64,000 nucleotides of DNA, from IMG/VR virus record IMGVR_UViG_3300044675_002751, positions 24,090 through 88,089 of that record. The stretch is one strand, 5' to 3'. The DNA is from a virus. The notes under the pieces are model-generated. The model saw nothing but the letters and a program-made list of their open reading frames with translations. It ran no database searches and had not been told where the DNA came from. Numbering within the stretch: the stretch's first letter is position 1; every line of letters starts with the position of its first letter. The position numbers and the translations under genes are program-made. Shown piece after piece: positions 16,401 through 27,000 of this stretch.

Positions 16401-17996
16401 TACCTGATCACCTGTCTCTTCATCCTTTACGCTATTACCAGTAATAACAAGCCTAGTTTTCTTGCGTGGTAATACGTCTTTGTACTTCTCATTTAGTCTC
16501 TTACGTTCAGCAATAGCATCATCCACCTCTTTATAAATCTTCTCTCTTTCTTCAGGAGTAAGTATCTTGTTTGGATCAGTCTTAGGTAGAGCACGGATGT
16601 TCTTAAATACATCTGCTGCGTCTTTTTCTGCCTCACCGGCTGCATACTTTCGTAGATATGCATACAAGCTGTTAATGTCTTCGGTGACAGTGTTTTTAAA
16701 ATCTTCTCTTTGATTATTGAAAGGATACTGCTCAGCAGTAGATCCAACAGACGGTTTAATGTTTATTACTATATTGTAAGGAATAGGCTCATAGTCTCTA
16801 AATTCAATACGTTTACTAAACTGAAAGAGTCCAGAAGAAAGTACCTCATGTCTTGGACTTTCTGTCTTCTCTTCTCCTACATATACTTCTGCTTCACCCC
16901 ATGCAAACTTTACATTAGAGAGCAGTGGTGGTAGTACTTCTTTAGAAATGTTTGCACCAATAGGTAACACTTGATTTTTTGTACTATTTCTCTTAGTTAC
17001 ATTCACACTGACATTCAAATTACCAATAAGTGGACGAGTTAAAATGTCAAATCTGTCTACAGGATTAGATGCATACTCACCTGGGAAATCAATAGATCTG
17101 GTAGTTCCTTCAGGAGTAGTATAACTCTCAGGTATCTTAACCTTTACAAACGTACCATTAGGTTCAGATGTAGGTTCAGTACGGATCTGAAAGTCATCAT
17201 TATATAGTTCAAGATTAGTAGCTTTTATAGAAGTCTTTATACCGTCTCGAACGGTAGCTACTTCTACATACTCACTACCTAATAAAAATTGCACTTTAGC
17301 CAAACCAAAACCTCCAGAACGCTCACCTTCAGAAAGTCCTTCTTTATTAGTACCACCTATAGAAAGAAATGCACTCTTTACAATGTCAGGTGTCATACCA
17401 ATACCATCATCTTTTATAGATATAGTACGCTCATCATAGTTAACATCAAGAGTGATATTACCCGGAGCGGCTGTATTTACAACCTGGGTACTTGGTTTAA
17501 AGTTTTGAATTTTTTGCTCTAAATCCTGCCTTCTATTAAACAATTCATTGACTTTCCATGGATCACCTGTAAGTACCTCACCTTGATCATCAAATGTAAT
17601 CTTTTTACTTTCAGCAGACATGTCTACCATCACTTTATTAAACTCCCTGATAAGAGCTTGCTTTTGCTCCTGTGGATTACCAACTACAGTTTCTTTCTTA
17701 CTAAGATTCTGTACGGTCTTAATGGCATCAAATGAGTTTTGTAACAACTCCTTTACTGCAACTTGTGCCAAAGGTTTGTTATACATAGTAGGACCAAGCA
17801 GCATAAGTAACTGCTTCTTGTTTACACCAATCTGTCCTTGTTCTACAGAACCTTCTCTGTTATACATGACATATTCTTTGGCAGTAGGAATGCTCCCATT
17901 ACCAATGGTCATATAAGCACGGAAAGCTTCTTTCTCTCCGAGCTGTTCAACGAGACTAGTCCACTCTACTGAATTTTTGTTAGGGCAGGTTAACAT
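10482..17996 (-). CDS. Giant virion-associated protein with GHKL ATPase and two zincin-like motifs
   Basis: 2504 residues, last gene of the 25-kb cargo/RNA polymerase unit. The N-terminal 450 residues form a GHKL (Hsp90/gyrase B/MutL-type) ATPase: N box KELLQNSFDA (82-91, N87), G1 box KDDGIGMTPD (195-204), and the ATP-lid SGGFGLAK (227-234). Two zinc-protease motifs follow, HEINH at 666-670 and HEFSH at 873-877; the second has a downstream FREEVIVRG as a possible third ligand. A low-complexity Ser/Arg/Gly/Gln linker (about 720-785) separates them. The remaining 1500 residues are helical and coiled coil, as in internal phage proteins. In crAss-like phages giant proteins beside the RNA polymerase are packaged in the particle and injected; I infer the same here. 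The start at 17996 has the context ATACCCTATG. Confidence 0.85.
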   Translation of the reverse strand: MLTCPNKNSVEWTSLVEQLGEKEAFRAYMTIGNGSIPTAKEYVMYNREGSVEQGQIGVNKKQLLMLLGPTMYNKPLAQVAVKELLQNSFDAIKTVQNLSKKETVVGNPQEQKQALIREFNKVMVDMSAESKKITFDDQGEVLTGDPWKVNELFNRRQDLEQKIQNFKPSTQVVNTAAPGNITLDVNYDERTISIKDDGIGMTPDIVKSAFLSIGGTNKEGLSEGERSGGFGLAKVQFLLGSEYVEVATVRDGIKTSIKATNLELYNDDFQIRTEPTSEPNGTFVKVKIPESYTTPEGTTRSIDFPGEYASNPVDRFDILTRPLIGNLNVSVNVTKRNSTKNQVLPIGANISKEVLPPLLSNVKFAWGEAEVYVGEEKTESPRHEVLSSGLFQFSKRIEFRDYEPIPYNIVINIKPSVGSTAEQYPFNNQREDFKNTVTEDINSLYAYLRKYAAGEAEKDAADVFKNIRALPKTDPNKILTPEEREKIYKEVDDAIAERKRLNEKYKDVLPRKKTRLVITGNSVKDEETGDQVEVEREKKYGSSFKADKDIELGKNTVDTSGFKENEPQYHNNTNFDYLAVPGAIEFFSDFGSVVYDMVRFAGKELGYQYEKLSGTDRKFFAGVSIDKSYGGVHVSKVIDAIFINPLSFNIESAEAATGLMTHIIIHEINHTTVSGEGASFTTALAKLYGNIYATGKYPYFEGLMRSVYKKHFDTYKKLKYEYDKSSTRNLSKSFEGNELSRVGEGNVSRNVGNVSAGQDVQRRDQGDQRDTEGFRQEDRTGDVILSQLTNPVVSEPTLPTEQAQKIEVGQNIVRTMADTIAENLGVPYTMVTAAQAAEITANASNPWRGEKAFFFNGQVYFVDGGFSTENVLHEFSHPLIAAVAVQNPTLFNNLYNQLASTPEGQSIIAGVQALYPEVNETDQKFREEVIVRGLTAKAQNQINGVKDSVGFSEFIKKMIFALKQMFRKVFGTSINIDKLSTDTSLAELAEMLRGNKFNISTDIVTEADMVDYIRDISNFMNELNAVEYSGVSNSVKRFYDVVSNHIRRIRENKNYNEARKFLVDETGRGQLQELKSTLSNSEIDERLADIFDDLTIRAKTTQSFVHSMLRLQKLSDSILNHVRELAKQGDSKEVIGNIFYYDLLVRNWDKFINETVDRLADAGLNPNTEFGRVVSGVQNTVAQTERIINKIYSDNVNDVIYEALEPLAKEIDRMYTAEIDALVAKNAPKAKIDEVKAKYEKMRIDKEKLKDMLTGKLGDTNSYSAFLEAYTNSPDPIVGGFAMFIKNAYNDVDAKAQRNINDFVRDLDPLLNAAGYSRRNYSELMGKIVSLEKVPYIDEKGNFATKEVWSFKDKFNNFTADSAQLKYDYDQAVADGDQTLADQKLKEMRKLRRDYFHQEYVPEYYEREKIYDSEMGREAYRRKQILLNQIQELDAMNYDDDALDFIAEEKKILWREYSQLASLTDLNGNPKTGRDLELAKIEKEYRKASRDFFEWVPIQGLFESNLKRFEQSLVDNGVDEKSDEYKEKRDKWIKNNTVIAYTPEFFEERNKVLADLNELMAGLSPEIRKAVDSSEEMEGMLDIATGFRDQDGQVIGTDISENSKKKVRQLQEAALAKRNSMAGFSGLTREEMDELSGYFQKIVAREKLSQEERGRMDELIERKNSLGVDKFTKTEMQALYSKLGDLQSKEATDYYVDIINNYLGKMGRAPVDNDSASTLLDPASYVELFKESPEFEQWFKDNHIAKEVFDKSINDTKIVYERLFIWNRTRPNNPDHYEKITLSSGEVIMGKPNLSYFYRGVKKEFRTKREVGKTIDNRGNWLPKSLEEGAVDDRYYNPDYEKLRREDPAAFAVLEKMKEYHLKFQEGLARESKLYMQIPRYRKPALESLQASKTGNKFYEWATRVKQYFAKAPDDVQDGLNFKPEQLIYADMFDEEINKVPITGLYALDPGQVSMNIADSMLRYMHSGLKQKKLIELNPFAQALKKAVGSPDNAIKEMGKINKWQYQKTGVKSYLSKKGASVRAKAIGNLYEREFEGKTKTGWLSDTPIALKSINALLKLASFGMFSMNILPSAIKNRQSAIVQLQNEASSGRYINWNSYRRGKFRAFKMLSIYSSQLYKTGNRSLDTQLLQIFDPTQEVLNTTLGDGSATDMGGQFGRSLASDAASLSFMMSPRKWLEIETVVELFSGVMHHVKVEQIVDGKPKEIDYIDAFEVVNGQIELKSGIDKEYAPGGKKFNEVKNRIHELGNRLNGTYARMDQPEAQRYALMSIAMFLKRYFTSMLMNRVAVTRPSAALGGVSTGYYTSVIQVARDIMKYGTSSMQWTTDEQKRNMLKFASDITHQMAILIILSSVFGYEEGDEDRFEKMRKRSGALNQDDFNFGGWLFNHGLVATLGTLSEVESFGSWGPTTLGRNWKVLKSTSGAILDPRTLYGTTIKKPLEFLDHTSQFLSDNPAGYYKRDAGPYWFQKEGQPKLLNDVADIFGVTGSQVDPVTALRKMEFGRK
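15647..15838 (-). CDS. Possible embedded 63-residue gene inside the GHKL gene, different frame
   Basis: On the same strand but in another frame than the giant gene, a frame starting MNMTSPLQEIYQKALKE ends at 15647 after MSKEEIKEIKEILKDLDKK. The composition is that of an ordinary soluble amphipathic-helical protein, unlike the other out-of-frame reading frames here, which are Leu/Ser/Phe-rich noise. The giant protein's own frame over this stretch is the low-complexity linker rich in RDQGDQRD-like sequence, as expected if the linker is the overprinted partner. The start has an A-rich upstream context. Function unknown. Confidence 0.45.
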   Translation of the reverse strand: MNMTSPLQEIYQKALKETSSLESVKGTFQGMLAMYQQDKMSKEEIKEIKEILKDLDKKIEQGM

Positions 17997-18013
17997 AGGG
18001 TATGTTCTTTATA

Positions 18014-21000
18014 TTATTCTCCAAAGCATTTCTTCATAAACTCATCCACCATCTCATCGGTGATGTCTTGGTTAGACTGCATTTGCTTACGTAAAGCAGC
18101 ATCTGTTTCTGATCCAGGCATTACATAGTTAAGACGCTTGTACAGCTCTAATACCATATAGTTCTTTGTACGTGGAGCAGCAGCCAACATGTCTTTACCA
18201 TTTACCACTGTCAGTCCTTGTTCAGGAAAAGCTACTTCATTACCATTTTCATATTGTGTTTCTATAGCAGTAATAGCATCATTAATCATCTTAGCATTTT
18301 CTTCAAAAGTCTCATCACTAAGAACTTTCTTACCGTCCTGAGTAATTGGAAAGCTAATACTGTTGTTAGCTTTCTGCATTACACCAAATACATCTTTGCT
18401 ATCTTTAAAGTTTGGATATACAAGCATTATACTGCTATTTTTTTCTAACAATGCCTTAGCACTGCCTGCTCCGGCTATTGAAGGATATACAAACAGTCCT
18501 TGGATATTCTTAGTTAGTTGTGTTCCATCAGTTGAACTTGTACTAACTGATGACACATCCGGTGTATACAAATAGTTACGAAATCTCTGACGAGTAGAAG
18601 AATTAGAAGTATTCCATATATCTGTAAACCGTTTAAAGTAGTCATTTAACAACTTAGACTTATCCTTCATTTCTGTAATCTCTTTCAAAGGTTCAGCCAT
18701 AAGTTTAAGCAAAGTATCTTTTGGTAAAATGGAAGCTAAGTTATTAGAGCTTTTTGTAGCACCGGCTCTAATGTATTCAGCTACAATCATTCTGTTAAAG
18801 AACCTACTAATCTCAGCGTTCTGTACAGGGTTTTCCACTTTTACAGTCATTGGATCAGCTAGACGTACCAAGTTTTCATGGAGTACATTTGCAAGATCTT
18901 TGTCTGTACGGGAAGAAGTAAGCTTCAGAGTCTTAAGTTTCTTATTGTTTGACTGAACAACATTACCTTCAGAATCAGCTTTAGCTCCTTCATTTACATA
19001 ACCCAGCTGATCAAATATCATATATTGTTCAGCCAGCTGTGGATACTTAGCTTTAATAGCCAGGAACTGGTCAGCTATACTAACACCAGGAGCCTTAAGC
19101 ATATGATAAAAGTTAAAACTAAGTTCTAGAGCTCGAGTTGCTAGCTTTTGTTCATAAACTTCTCTTGACTCATTACCAACAGGTGTAATAGACCTAAGAT
19201 GCTCACGCTCCATTACAAAGTGAATATACTCCTGTAAGTTCTGGTAGTTACCACCCATGTTAAAAGTTTCAGCGTCAACAGTAGCCAAGCCCTGAGATTT
19301 GTAACCTTGACCAGCAAATGCTTTAGTATTAAAATCAGACTCTATCTGGTTAAAGTCTAAGTACATCACTCCATCTTTTACAAAAGCACCTTGGCGTAAC
19401 TGGACATTTTTAACCGGCAAAGCCTGCTTTACAGAAAGTCCTTTATACTCTTTAATGTTGTTAATATCTACCCCTTTCAGATAGTTCTGTAAGAGATACA
19501 TTGGAAGGTCATTATGAAAAGTAGCTACAAACTTTTCAGCAATTGGAAAAGCAGTAGCAAAAGATCTTGACTTTACTTTACTCAATAAAAAAGAGTTTAT
19601 CTGAGCGTCACCCCTCAGTTGCATAAGAGGTTTAAGTATACCCAACTGAAACTTTTGAACCAAGAAGGAACTAATTGGAGAATCTGTAAGAATCTTATCC
19701 TTCATATTTTCTGGTACTGCATCTACATACTCTAGTCCTTCAATCTTATCAAGACGCTCAGTTGCAGCAAACAAACTTTTAGAAGGAGCTGTATCTACGT
19801 TAACAGTGAGCTTGATGTTAGTCAGTTGCTTAGTAACTTCTTCTAGTTCTATAAAATGCAGTAATCCTGCAATAGCTTCAGGACTATTTCTGTCCTTAGA
19901 CTTGATCACTTTTTCTAAAGAAGCTACATCATAGGTCCTGTTTTTATTAAAGTTTTCTATAGCTTTATACAGCAGATCGTTGGTAAGGTTTCCATCTTTG
20001 GTTAAAGCACCGATACCCAAACGAGTATAGAAATCTTTCTTGATACCAAATTTTCTCAAGCCTTTTTGTGAGCTAGCCTGATTCTCAGGATTAGCTGCAT
20101 TGTAAAACGGAGACTCCACCTTGTACATCTCCTTGATATAGTCTACCACTAAAGGCTGTGATACAAAATAAGCTGCTGTACGGAAATCTACACCTGCTTC
20201 AAGCATAAACAACAACACCGGACCGGCTATGTTATTACCGTTGATGTTAAAAATCCAGGCGTCTTTTTCAATGTCCACCCATCCGTTCATCAACTGACCA
20301 ATAAGGTCACTCACCTTGTCCATAGTTACTGTGTTGATATCAGAAAGAGATATATACTCTTCCCCTTTCTCAGTCATTGTATTATGCTTCATCCTGATAT
20401 TAATAGGACGAACCTGTGGTTTTTTGCTTAAATCTATCTGACCGGTTTCTTTGTTAAAGTTGTAGTGTGTGTATGTCTTTTCAAGACGGGCACCCACTCT
20501 TTTAAATATAGAAGAGTAAGCATTATCCACGGCACCAATACCTAGAGTCTTCTTACCTATGTTGGTACGATCATGCACGAACATGTTGTAACGTGGCTCA
20601 AGTACACGAGTTGGAGAAATAACCTTAGTTTCTTTACCTTTTATTATAGCGGTACGCGGCTTGCCAGTCTTAACAGCAAAAGGATCGTATCCCTGAATGT
20701 TTTCACTAGCCAGTTCATCAGCTACACCTTTAACAAGGTCGGTATTGTTTGGACGTATAAGAGCATCAAAGTTGTCAGGGTGTTCAAGGATCTCACGGAT
20801 CTTTTCTACCACTTTATTTTCTGATGATTTAAGTCCTTTACCTTTTATGTATGTAGGCAGTTCATCAGTTGCTTCCTGTAAAAGAACCTTGTATACTTTC
20901 TGCTCGTCTTCAGTGAGCTCGTAAACAGAAAAGTCATTCTCTGCAGCATCTAGGATAATGTTAATGTTATCCATGCTAAAATCAAGATCCGGATACTTAG

Positions 21001-24000
21001 TTGACAGCTCTTTTATCTTACCCTTACTCTTGTCTCTGTTAATCTTAATACCAATGTTTGGTTGGAAAATTGTAAGTTTATCAATGTCAAAGTCAGCACC
21101 AGACTTGGCTACGATTTCTGCAGGAGGAACAATGATAGACCCGGCTTCTTCAGGCAGGAACTCATACACCTCCATGAACTCCATGGAGTTTAATCCCTGT
21201 ACGGGAATACGTACACCCACCATAGTGATCATCTTACGGTTATCACCTTTGTCTAGCCACTGGTCATCTTTGATCATCTCGTTAAGACGCTCACGGGTGC
21301 CGATCTTCTGGCCGTCATTGTGTTTCAGGTTAAGAAGTTTATAGTAATCACCCTTCAGAGAGATCTTCACCTTCATTGCGGTGGTCTTACCGCGTTTACC
21401 ATTTTTATCTTTTTCACCAGGACGGTAAGTAGGTAGGTCGTTAGTACCACGATATTTCTTGATTTCTTCTTCTGAAGGATTGGTATAACGGTTACGAGAT
21501 TCAAAACCGGCACCAGATACCTGGACCAACATCTCACCATTCATCTTTTGTTTGACTAAACGCTTTACAACTATATTGTTTAGCATCTTCTCAATCTTCT
21601 CAGCGTTTAGTGAAAAGCTAAGATCTGTAAAGCTTCCTGATTCCAAGCTCTCTCGTACAAAGTCAATCTCATGTTCTGGCAATTCCAAACGCTCCATTTC
21701 ACGAGCTACAAACTCTAAAAGACTACGCATACTACCAGTAAGTTCCCCAGATGCATTCTCTTTCCAGCCAACTTGCTTTAAGAGTTCCTGCTTCTTATAC
21801 TCCTGCATCTCTTCCAGCAAACCTTCGAAGTCTTTTACCAGTTTATCAAAGTCACCGGTAAGGGCAAAACCCTGTTTAAAAGTATCATTGATAATCAGCT
21901 TTCTAAGCTGCGTAGAAAATACAGTCTTATTTTTCCATGTAGACTGGATGTCGACTTGGTCTTTTAAATACTGTATAAAAATGTCATTAGGAGTGTAAGT
22001 AGGTTCACCCTCGTTCCATGGTTTTACAACACGGTTGTTGTAGTCATCATTCTCATATAAAGAGTCAGGCTTTCCATTAGAAGTGATAGTAGCTAGCTTT
22101 GATCCAGATTCAAACAATGCATAATCTACACCCTGCTTAACAAGGTTATCATGAAACACTTCCATGTTAGTTCCTTTTACCAGACTTGGGATAAGTGGTA
22201 CCAAAGAGAATTTATGGAATCCTTGTACATGTAGTTTCTCAGTCTTTACAGGACCAGCGTATTGGAACTTCTTGGTTGGGAAGAACTCAGTGATCTCAGC
22301 AGGATCTACTTGCTCACCAGCAATAATTCTATTGTAAAGATCATTCTGTTTTTCAGACCATGCACCTTCTAGTATAGAAAGTATTCTGTATGCATCAAAA
22401 GTAATCCAGCCCTGACCATCACCTTCTGTCATTTTCTCATATGGTTCAAGAATCTTAATGGCTTCCTCTTTACTATATTTTTCTGTAAGAGCTTCTAAGT
22501 ATTCTTTATAATAAACAGACGGTACATTATTATCTTTAAAGACCGCTGTTCTGATTGTACCATCGAAGCTTCTTTCGTTGGCACCAATAGCACGGGCATA
22601 ACCACGACCTAGGTTGTTTATAAACTGATTAACAGCTTCATCACTGGCAAAGATCCTACCAGTAGAACCAATAGACGCATTACGTTTATGAAACTCTTCT
22701 TTGTTATGATTATATAAAGCTAGATCTCCATAAAAAAGAGACACCATTTCCATATTGTGAATCAGAGCATTAACCGTAAATGCCTTGATAGCTACATCCT
22801 GCAGCATTGCTGTCTGGTCTTCACCTACAGCTACAGAAACGTCTTTACGTATATAAGAAGCTATATCTTTTCCATCTCTTGAGCTGTGTAAAAGCTCAGG
22901 AGAAATAAAAGGCATTTCCTGGAAAAACTTCATATTTTCCTCAAACAGTCCGTTTAGATATACACGGATATCATCTGTAATCTTTTGTTTGATCTCGGGT
23001 GCATTAATAACTGATAAAGAGTCATCAGCATTAGCCATTTTTTTAAGCTGCTCCTTAGTATTGATTAAAATGTCATCAAACATCATAAACTCTTGACCAC
23101 GCTCGTTAAATCCTGGGATGTTTGGAACCTGTCCTTGTTTGATGATAGCCATACGCTCCATCTCAGCTGCAATCTTTGGTAAAAGAAGGTCTACACTATG
23201 ACTTAACCAATTACCTTTTGCACCACCTTCTTTCTCATAAAAATGACCAGGGCTGATATAAAGATGACGGGTATCCTTTGTATTAAATGGAGAGTTAATC
23301 TTAGATACGCTTATGCCATAAGCAGTTGACTTAGATGCATGCCTTGGTAGTTCCATTATACCTTGCCCAAGCATAGTATGAATGTCAAACAAAAACTTAG
23401 ATGCTGGATCTAGGTTAGTAGTTTTAATACCAGACTGAACACTTTGTCCACCAGCTATTGTTTCTATAACACTCTTAATACCATCTAGGTTAACAATGTT
23501 CATAGTCACAAAACCACTGGACAAGTTAGTTCCATCAGCAATACGCTTATTTTTATTAGCCATATCTACTAACTTACCACTTGGTATACTAAACATAGAG
23601 TTTAGCAGTATTGCGTACTTTGCGTGAGGATTTCTACGAAAGTCTAAATGTTGCAAATGGGCATATTGAACTAGCCCTCTTTTTTTAGTCGGATTATCTT
23701 TATCAAGGCTATCATCTTCATCAACACTATAATCTAACTCAGGATTATTTATATCGTTAAGCAACTTAGTAATAGAGTTATTTAAAGAAAGGTCGTATAC
23801 AATGTCACCGTTTACGTTAGTAACAGCATTGTTAGTGTACTTACCGCTATCCTGTGCTTCTATAGATAGAATCTTATTTACATTGGAAGACTCACCTCCT
23901 TTAGGTCCTGCTTTACGTAGTGCGTTTATAGGGTTGGACGGCATCTGGTTTTTCTCTGCCATCCACTTTACAGCGTTGTACAGGAATCCAATAGACTTAT

Positions 24001-27000
24001 AGTTATCTCTTATCTGTTCCCTAATAGCGTTATTATCTGTAAGGAAGAAACCTATGGATCTCAAAAACTGCAAAGCTTTTTCCTCATTAATAATAATATT
24101 GTCTTTACCAAATATTTGATAATATGGAAAGTCTTTAATAACCTGTTTAGTGTTCAGCTCATTACCAGCTGCAGACTTGTTAATATATGCACCACGGGGC
24201 ATTCCCTGAAACTGTGATACAAATGTTTTTTCTACCTGGCGGAACTGGGGAGATACTTCTGAAAACTCAAAACTAAATCCACCTTCACTGTCAGATATCA
24301 AACGTCCTTCTTTAATAGGTACTCTGTATACAGAAAAGTCTCTAAAGAAGTTGATCCATATCTTCATGTATGGCCAGTTCTTAGTTTGTGTATGGTCCAA
24401 CGGATTACGCATTCGGTCCACCAAGGCCTTTAGCTCAGGAAAACGTTGAGAAGCTTCTGATAACTTACCATACATCTGGTTAGTTGTATTAGAACCAGCC
24501 ACTGTATTTATTACAATACTCCAGGTTTTGTTAAAGTCAACCAATTTGGGTACACCTAAAGCATTAAGTACAGGATTACCTTTCCTATCTACTTGAGGAA
24601 GACTTTTGATAAGATATACTATCTCGTTAGATGCAAGTTCACGTACAGAGAGTTCGTTACCCTTACGCTCAAAAGCGTTCTGTCCATACTCTTCACGCAT
24701 CTGCTGTTCGGTCTTAGCCAGGGGATTTTCTGTGTCTTTAACTTCAGCAGCTTCTTCATTTACACTTTGGTCATACCCATCCATATCAACCACCCTGTCT
24801 TCAAATGTGAAGTAAGAGCTTCTTTTCTTATGGAAAGCAATGACACCAGTAGTTTGTTCACCCTTTGCCACCTTGGAGAAATCTCCCCAGTTTGCAAGAG
24901 CAAAGTCTAGAATACGTGCTGCAGCAGGTTTATCTACCAAATCTTCTCTCAGCTTTTCTAACTTATTTTTAATATCTATCTCATAAAGTGGACCTATTAA
25001 CTCAGGCCTGGTAAATATTGATCCAATGCTAAATTTGTAATCAGAAAGTGTAGATGCTATTAAAGAGTCTATAGTTTCTACTAGTGTAATAGAATCCTGG
25101 TAGTTCAGTGACTCATCCACCTTTGGATCTACAGCCTCCATTCCTTTATTAAGAACACCAAACTGTACGTTCTTTATAGAAGGTGTATAATCATTGATGT
25201 CTCCTATATATAGTTTATCATATAGTTCTTGAATACCTTTAACAGCAGTACGGTCAGCAGCTATGTCTTTAAAGCTGTATCCGCTAAACAACTGCTTTAG
25301 AAAGTTCCATATCTTTCTAAAGAGGCTATTACGTACAGGACGTCCATTAATAACATTCTTACGGTCAGAGAGTACGTACTTTCTAAAGTCTTCTGCCATA
25401 AACTCTTCCAGCTGCATATCAGTGGCTGCACTAAACTTTACAGTGCGTCCGTCAGCAGTTTTAAAACTACCAGTAAGTTTACGGGCTTCATTATAAAGAG
25501 CTTTCTTCTGCTCTTTAGTTAAGAACATCTGTGAGAAAGCATGCCAACCCTCATGATAAAGATCTGTAAAGTTAGATCCGCTCCATAGTGTAATACCAGA
25601 AACAGTAAACTCAGCTAGTGCATTGGAGTTTACTACATTAAACATTACCTGAAAAGGAACAATCTTAGATAGTGGTGAGTTATTATACCACTTTTCAGCA
25701 GCATCAATCTGCTCTTTGGTAGCTGTACTATCAAGTAGTAAAGACTTTTTTAAAGAAAAGTCTGTACGGTCAAGCAATGCTTTAAACGCACTGACTGGGG
25801 TATCTGTAGGTGTAGACTGCTCTAAAGAAGAAGTTTGTTCTTTAGGCTGAACCTTTACCTCACCAAAAATCTTTTTCTGTGTTTCTGCAGTAGGGAATAT
25901 AGTATTATAAGCATTAAGGCTTACTATCTTACCCTCCTCATTTTTAGCCAGGTTAGTATAAAAGTTATCAGCCAAAAAGTTATTATAACGCTCTGGCTGC
26001 AGTGTCACCTTACCATCCAGGTTAACCGGCATATTAAAAGTTGTACCAACTAAGTCTTTATTAATGTTTACAGTTTGAGTGTTCAGGTTTGTTACAAACT
26101 TGTCCTTGTTCTCAGCTGTCACCTCAAAGGTCTCTCCACCTTGTTTGATCATAAGCTTACCATCTATCTCAAAGATGTTTGTATCATTAGAGAAAGTAAA
26201 CTGCTTTAGTGTTTTGATCTTGTCAATATTGGAAACGTCAGCGTTAAAGATCATATCAGCCAGGTTCGGTACTAGGCTAGGTATGTTCTGAAACTTAGGT
26301 CTGCGTATAAGAAGCGGAAACTCGTAATCTGGTACATTAAAATAAACACCCCCGTTAATAAGAATACCAGTTTCTTGGTTAGAAATCCAAGGTTTAAAAC
26401 CTTCAGGTAGCTCAATAGAACTTATAGAATTTTTCTTAGAAAAGTCTTCCTTTACATAACCGTTCTTACCTGGACTAACAGAAAACAATAACACCTGACT
26501 TGGGTTAGATATAATAAACTGTCTTGATTTTTCCAAGACATCCATTTCCTGGTTACGTTCTTTAGTAAGTTCTTCCACTGTACCAAAACCTTTTCGTACA
26601 AGATCTGCTACAGTTTGTACACGACCCACCATACGCTGACCTGCCACTTGTCCTTTAGCCTCGTTGCTCTTAGACGGTGTATATGGTCTACGCATCTTTC
26701 CATAAGCAATGACACCCTTATCTTTTTCTACAGGAGTTCCCTGTTGGTCAAAGTATAAAATATTACCCTGCTTGTCAGAAAATACAAGATATGTTTCATC
26801 ACCTTTATCCCTCTGCTCCATTTTCTGCTGAGCTGTTTTAGCAAACGGGGTTCCTGCAGCATCATCTGTAGAATAGTATTGTTTGTCTGCCTCTTGTAAT
26901 TGATCAAATGGAATCATAGAAGCAGGTATCAATCTTAAGTAGATACCAGTTACATTACCCAGAGTTAGTTTATCAGCTGTAGGTCTGTTGTACTGACTCA

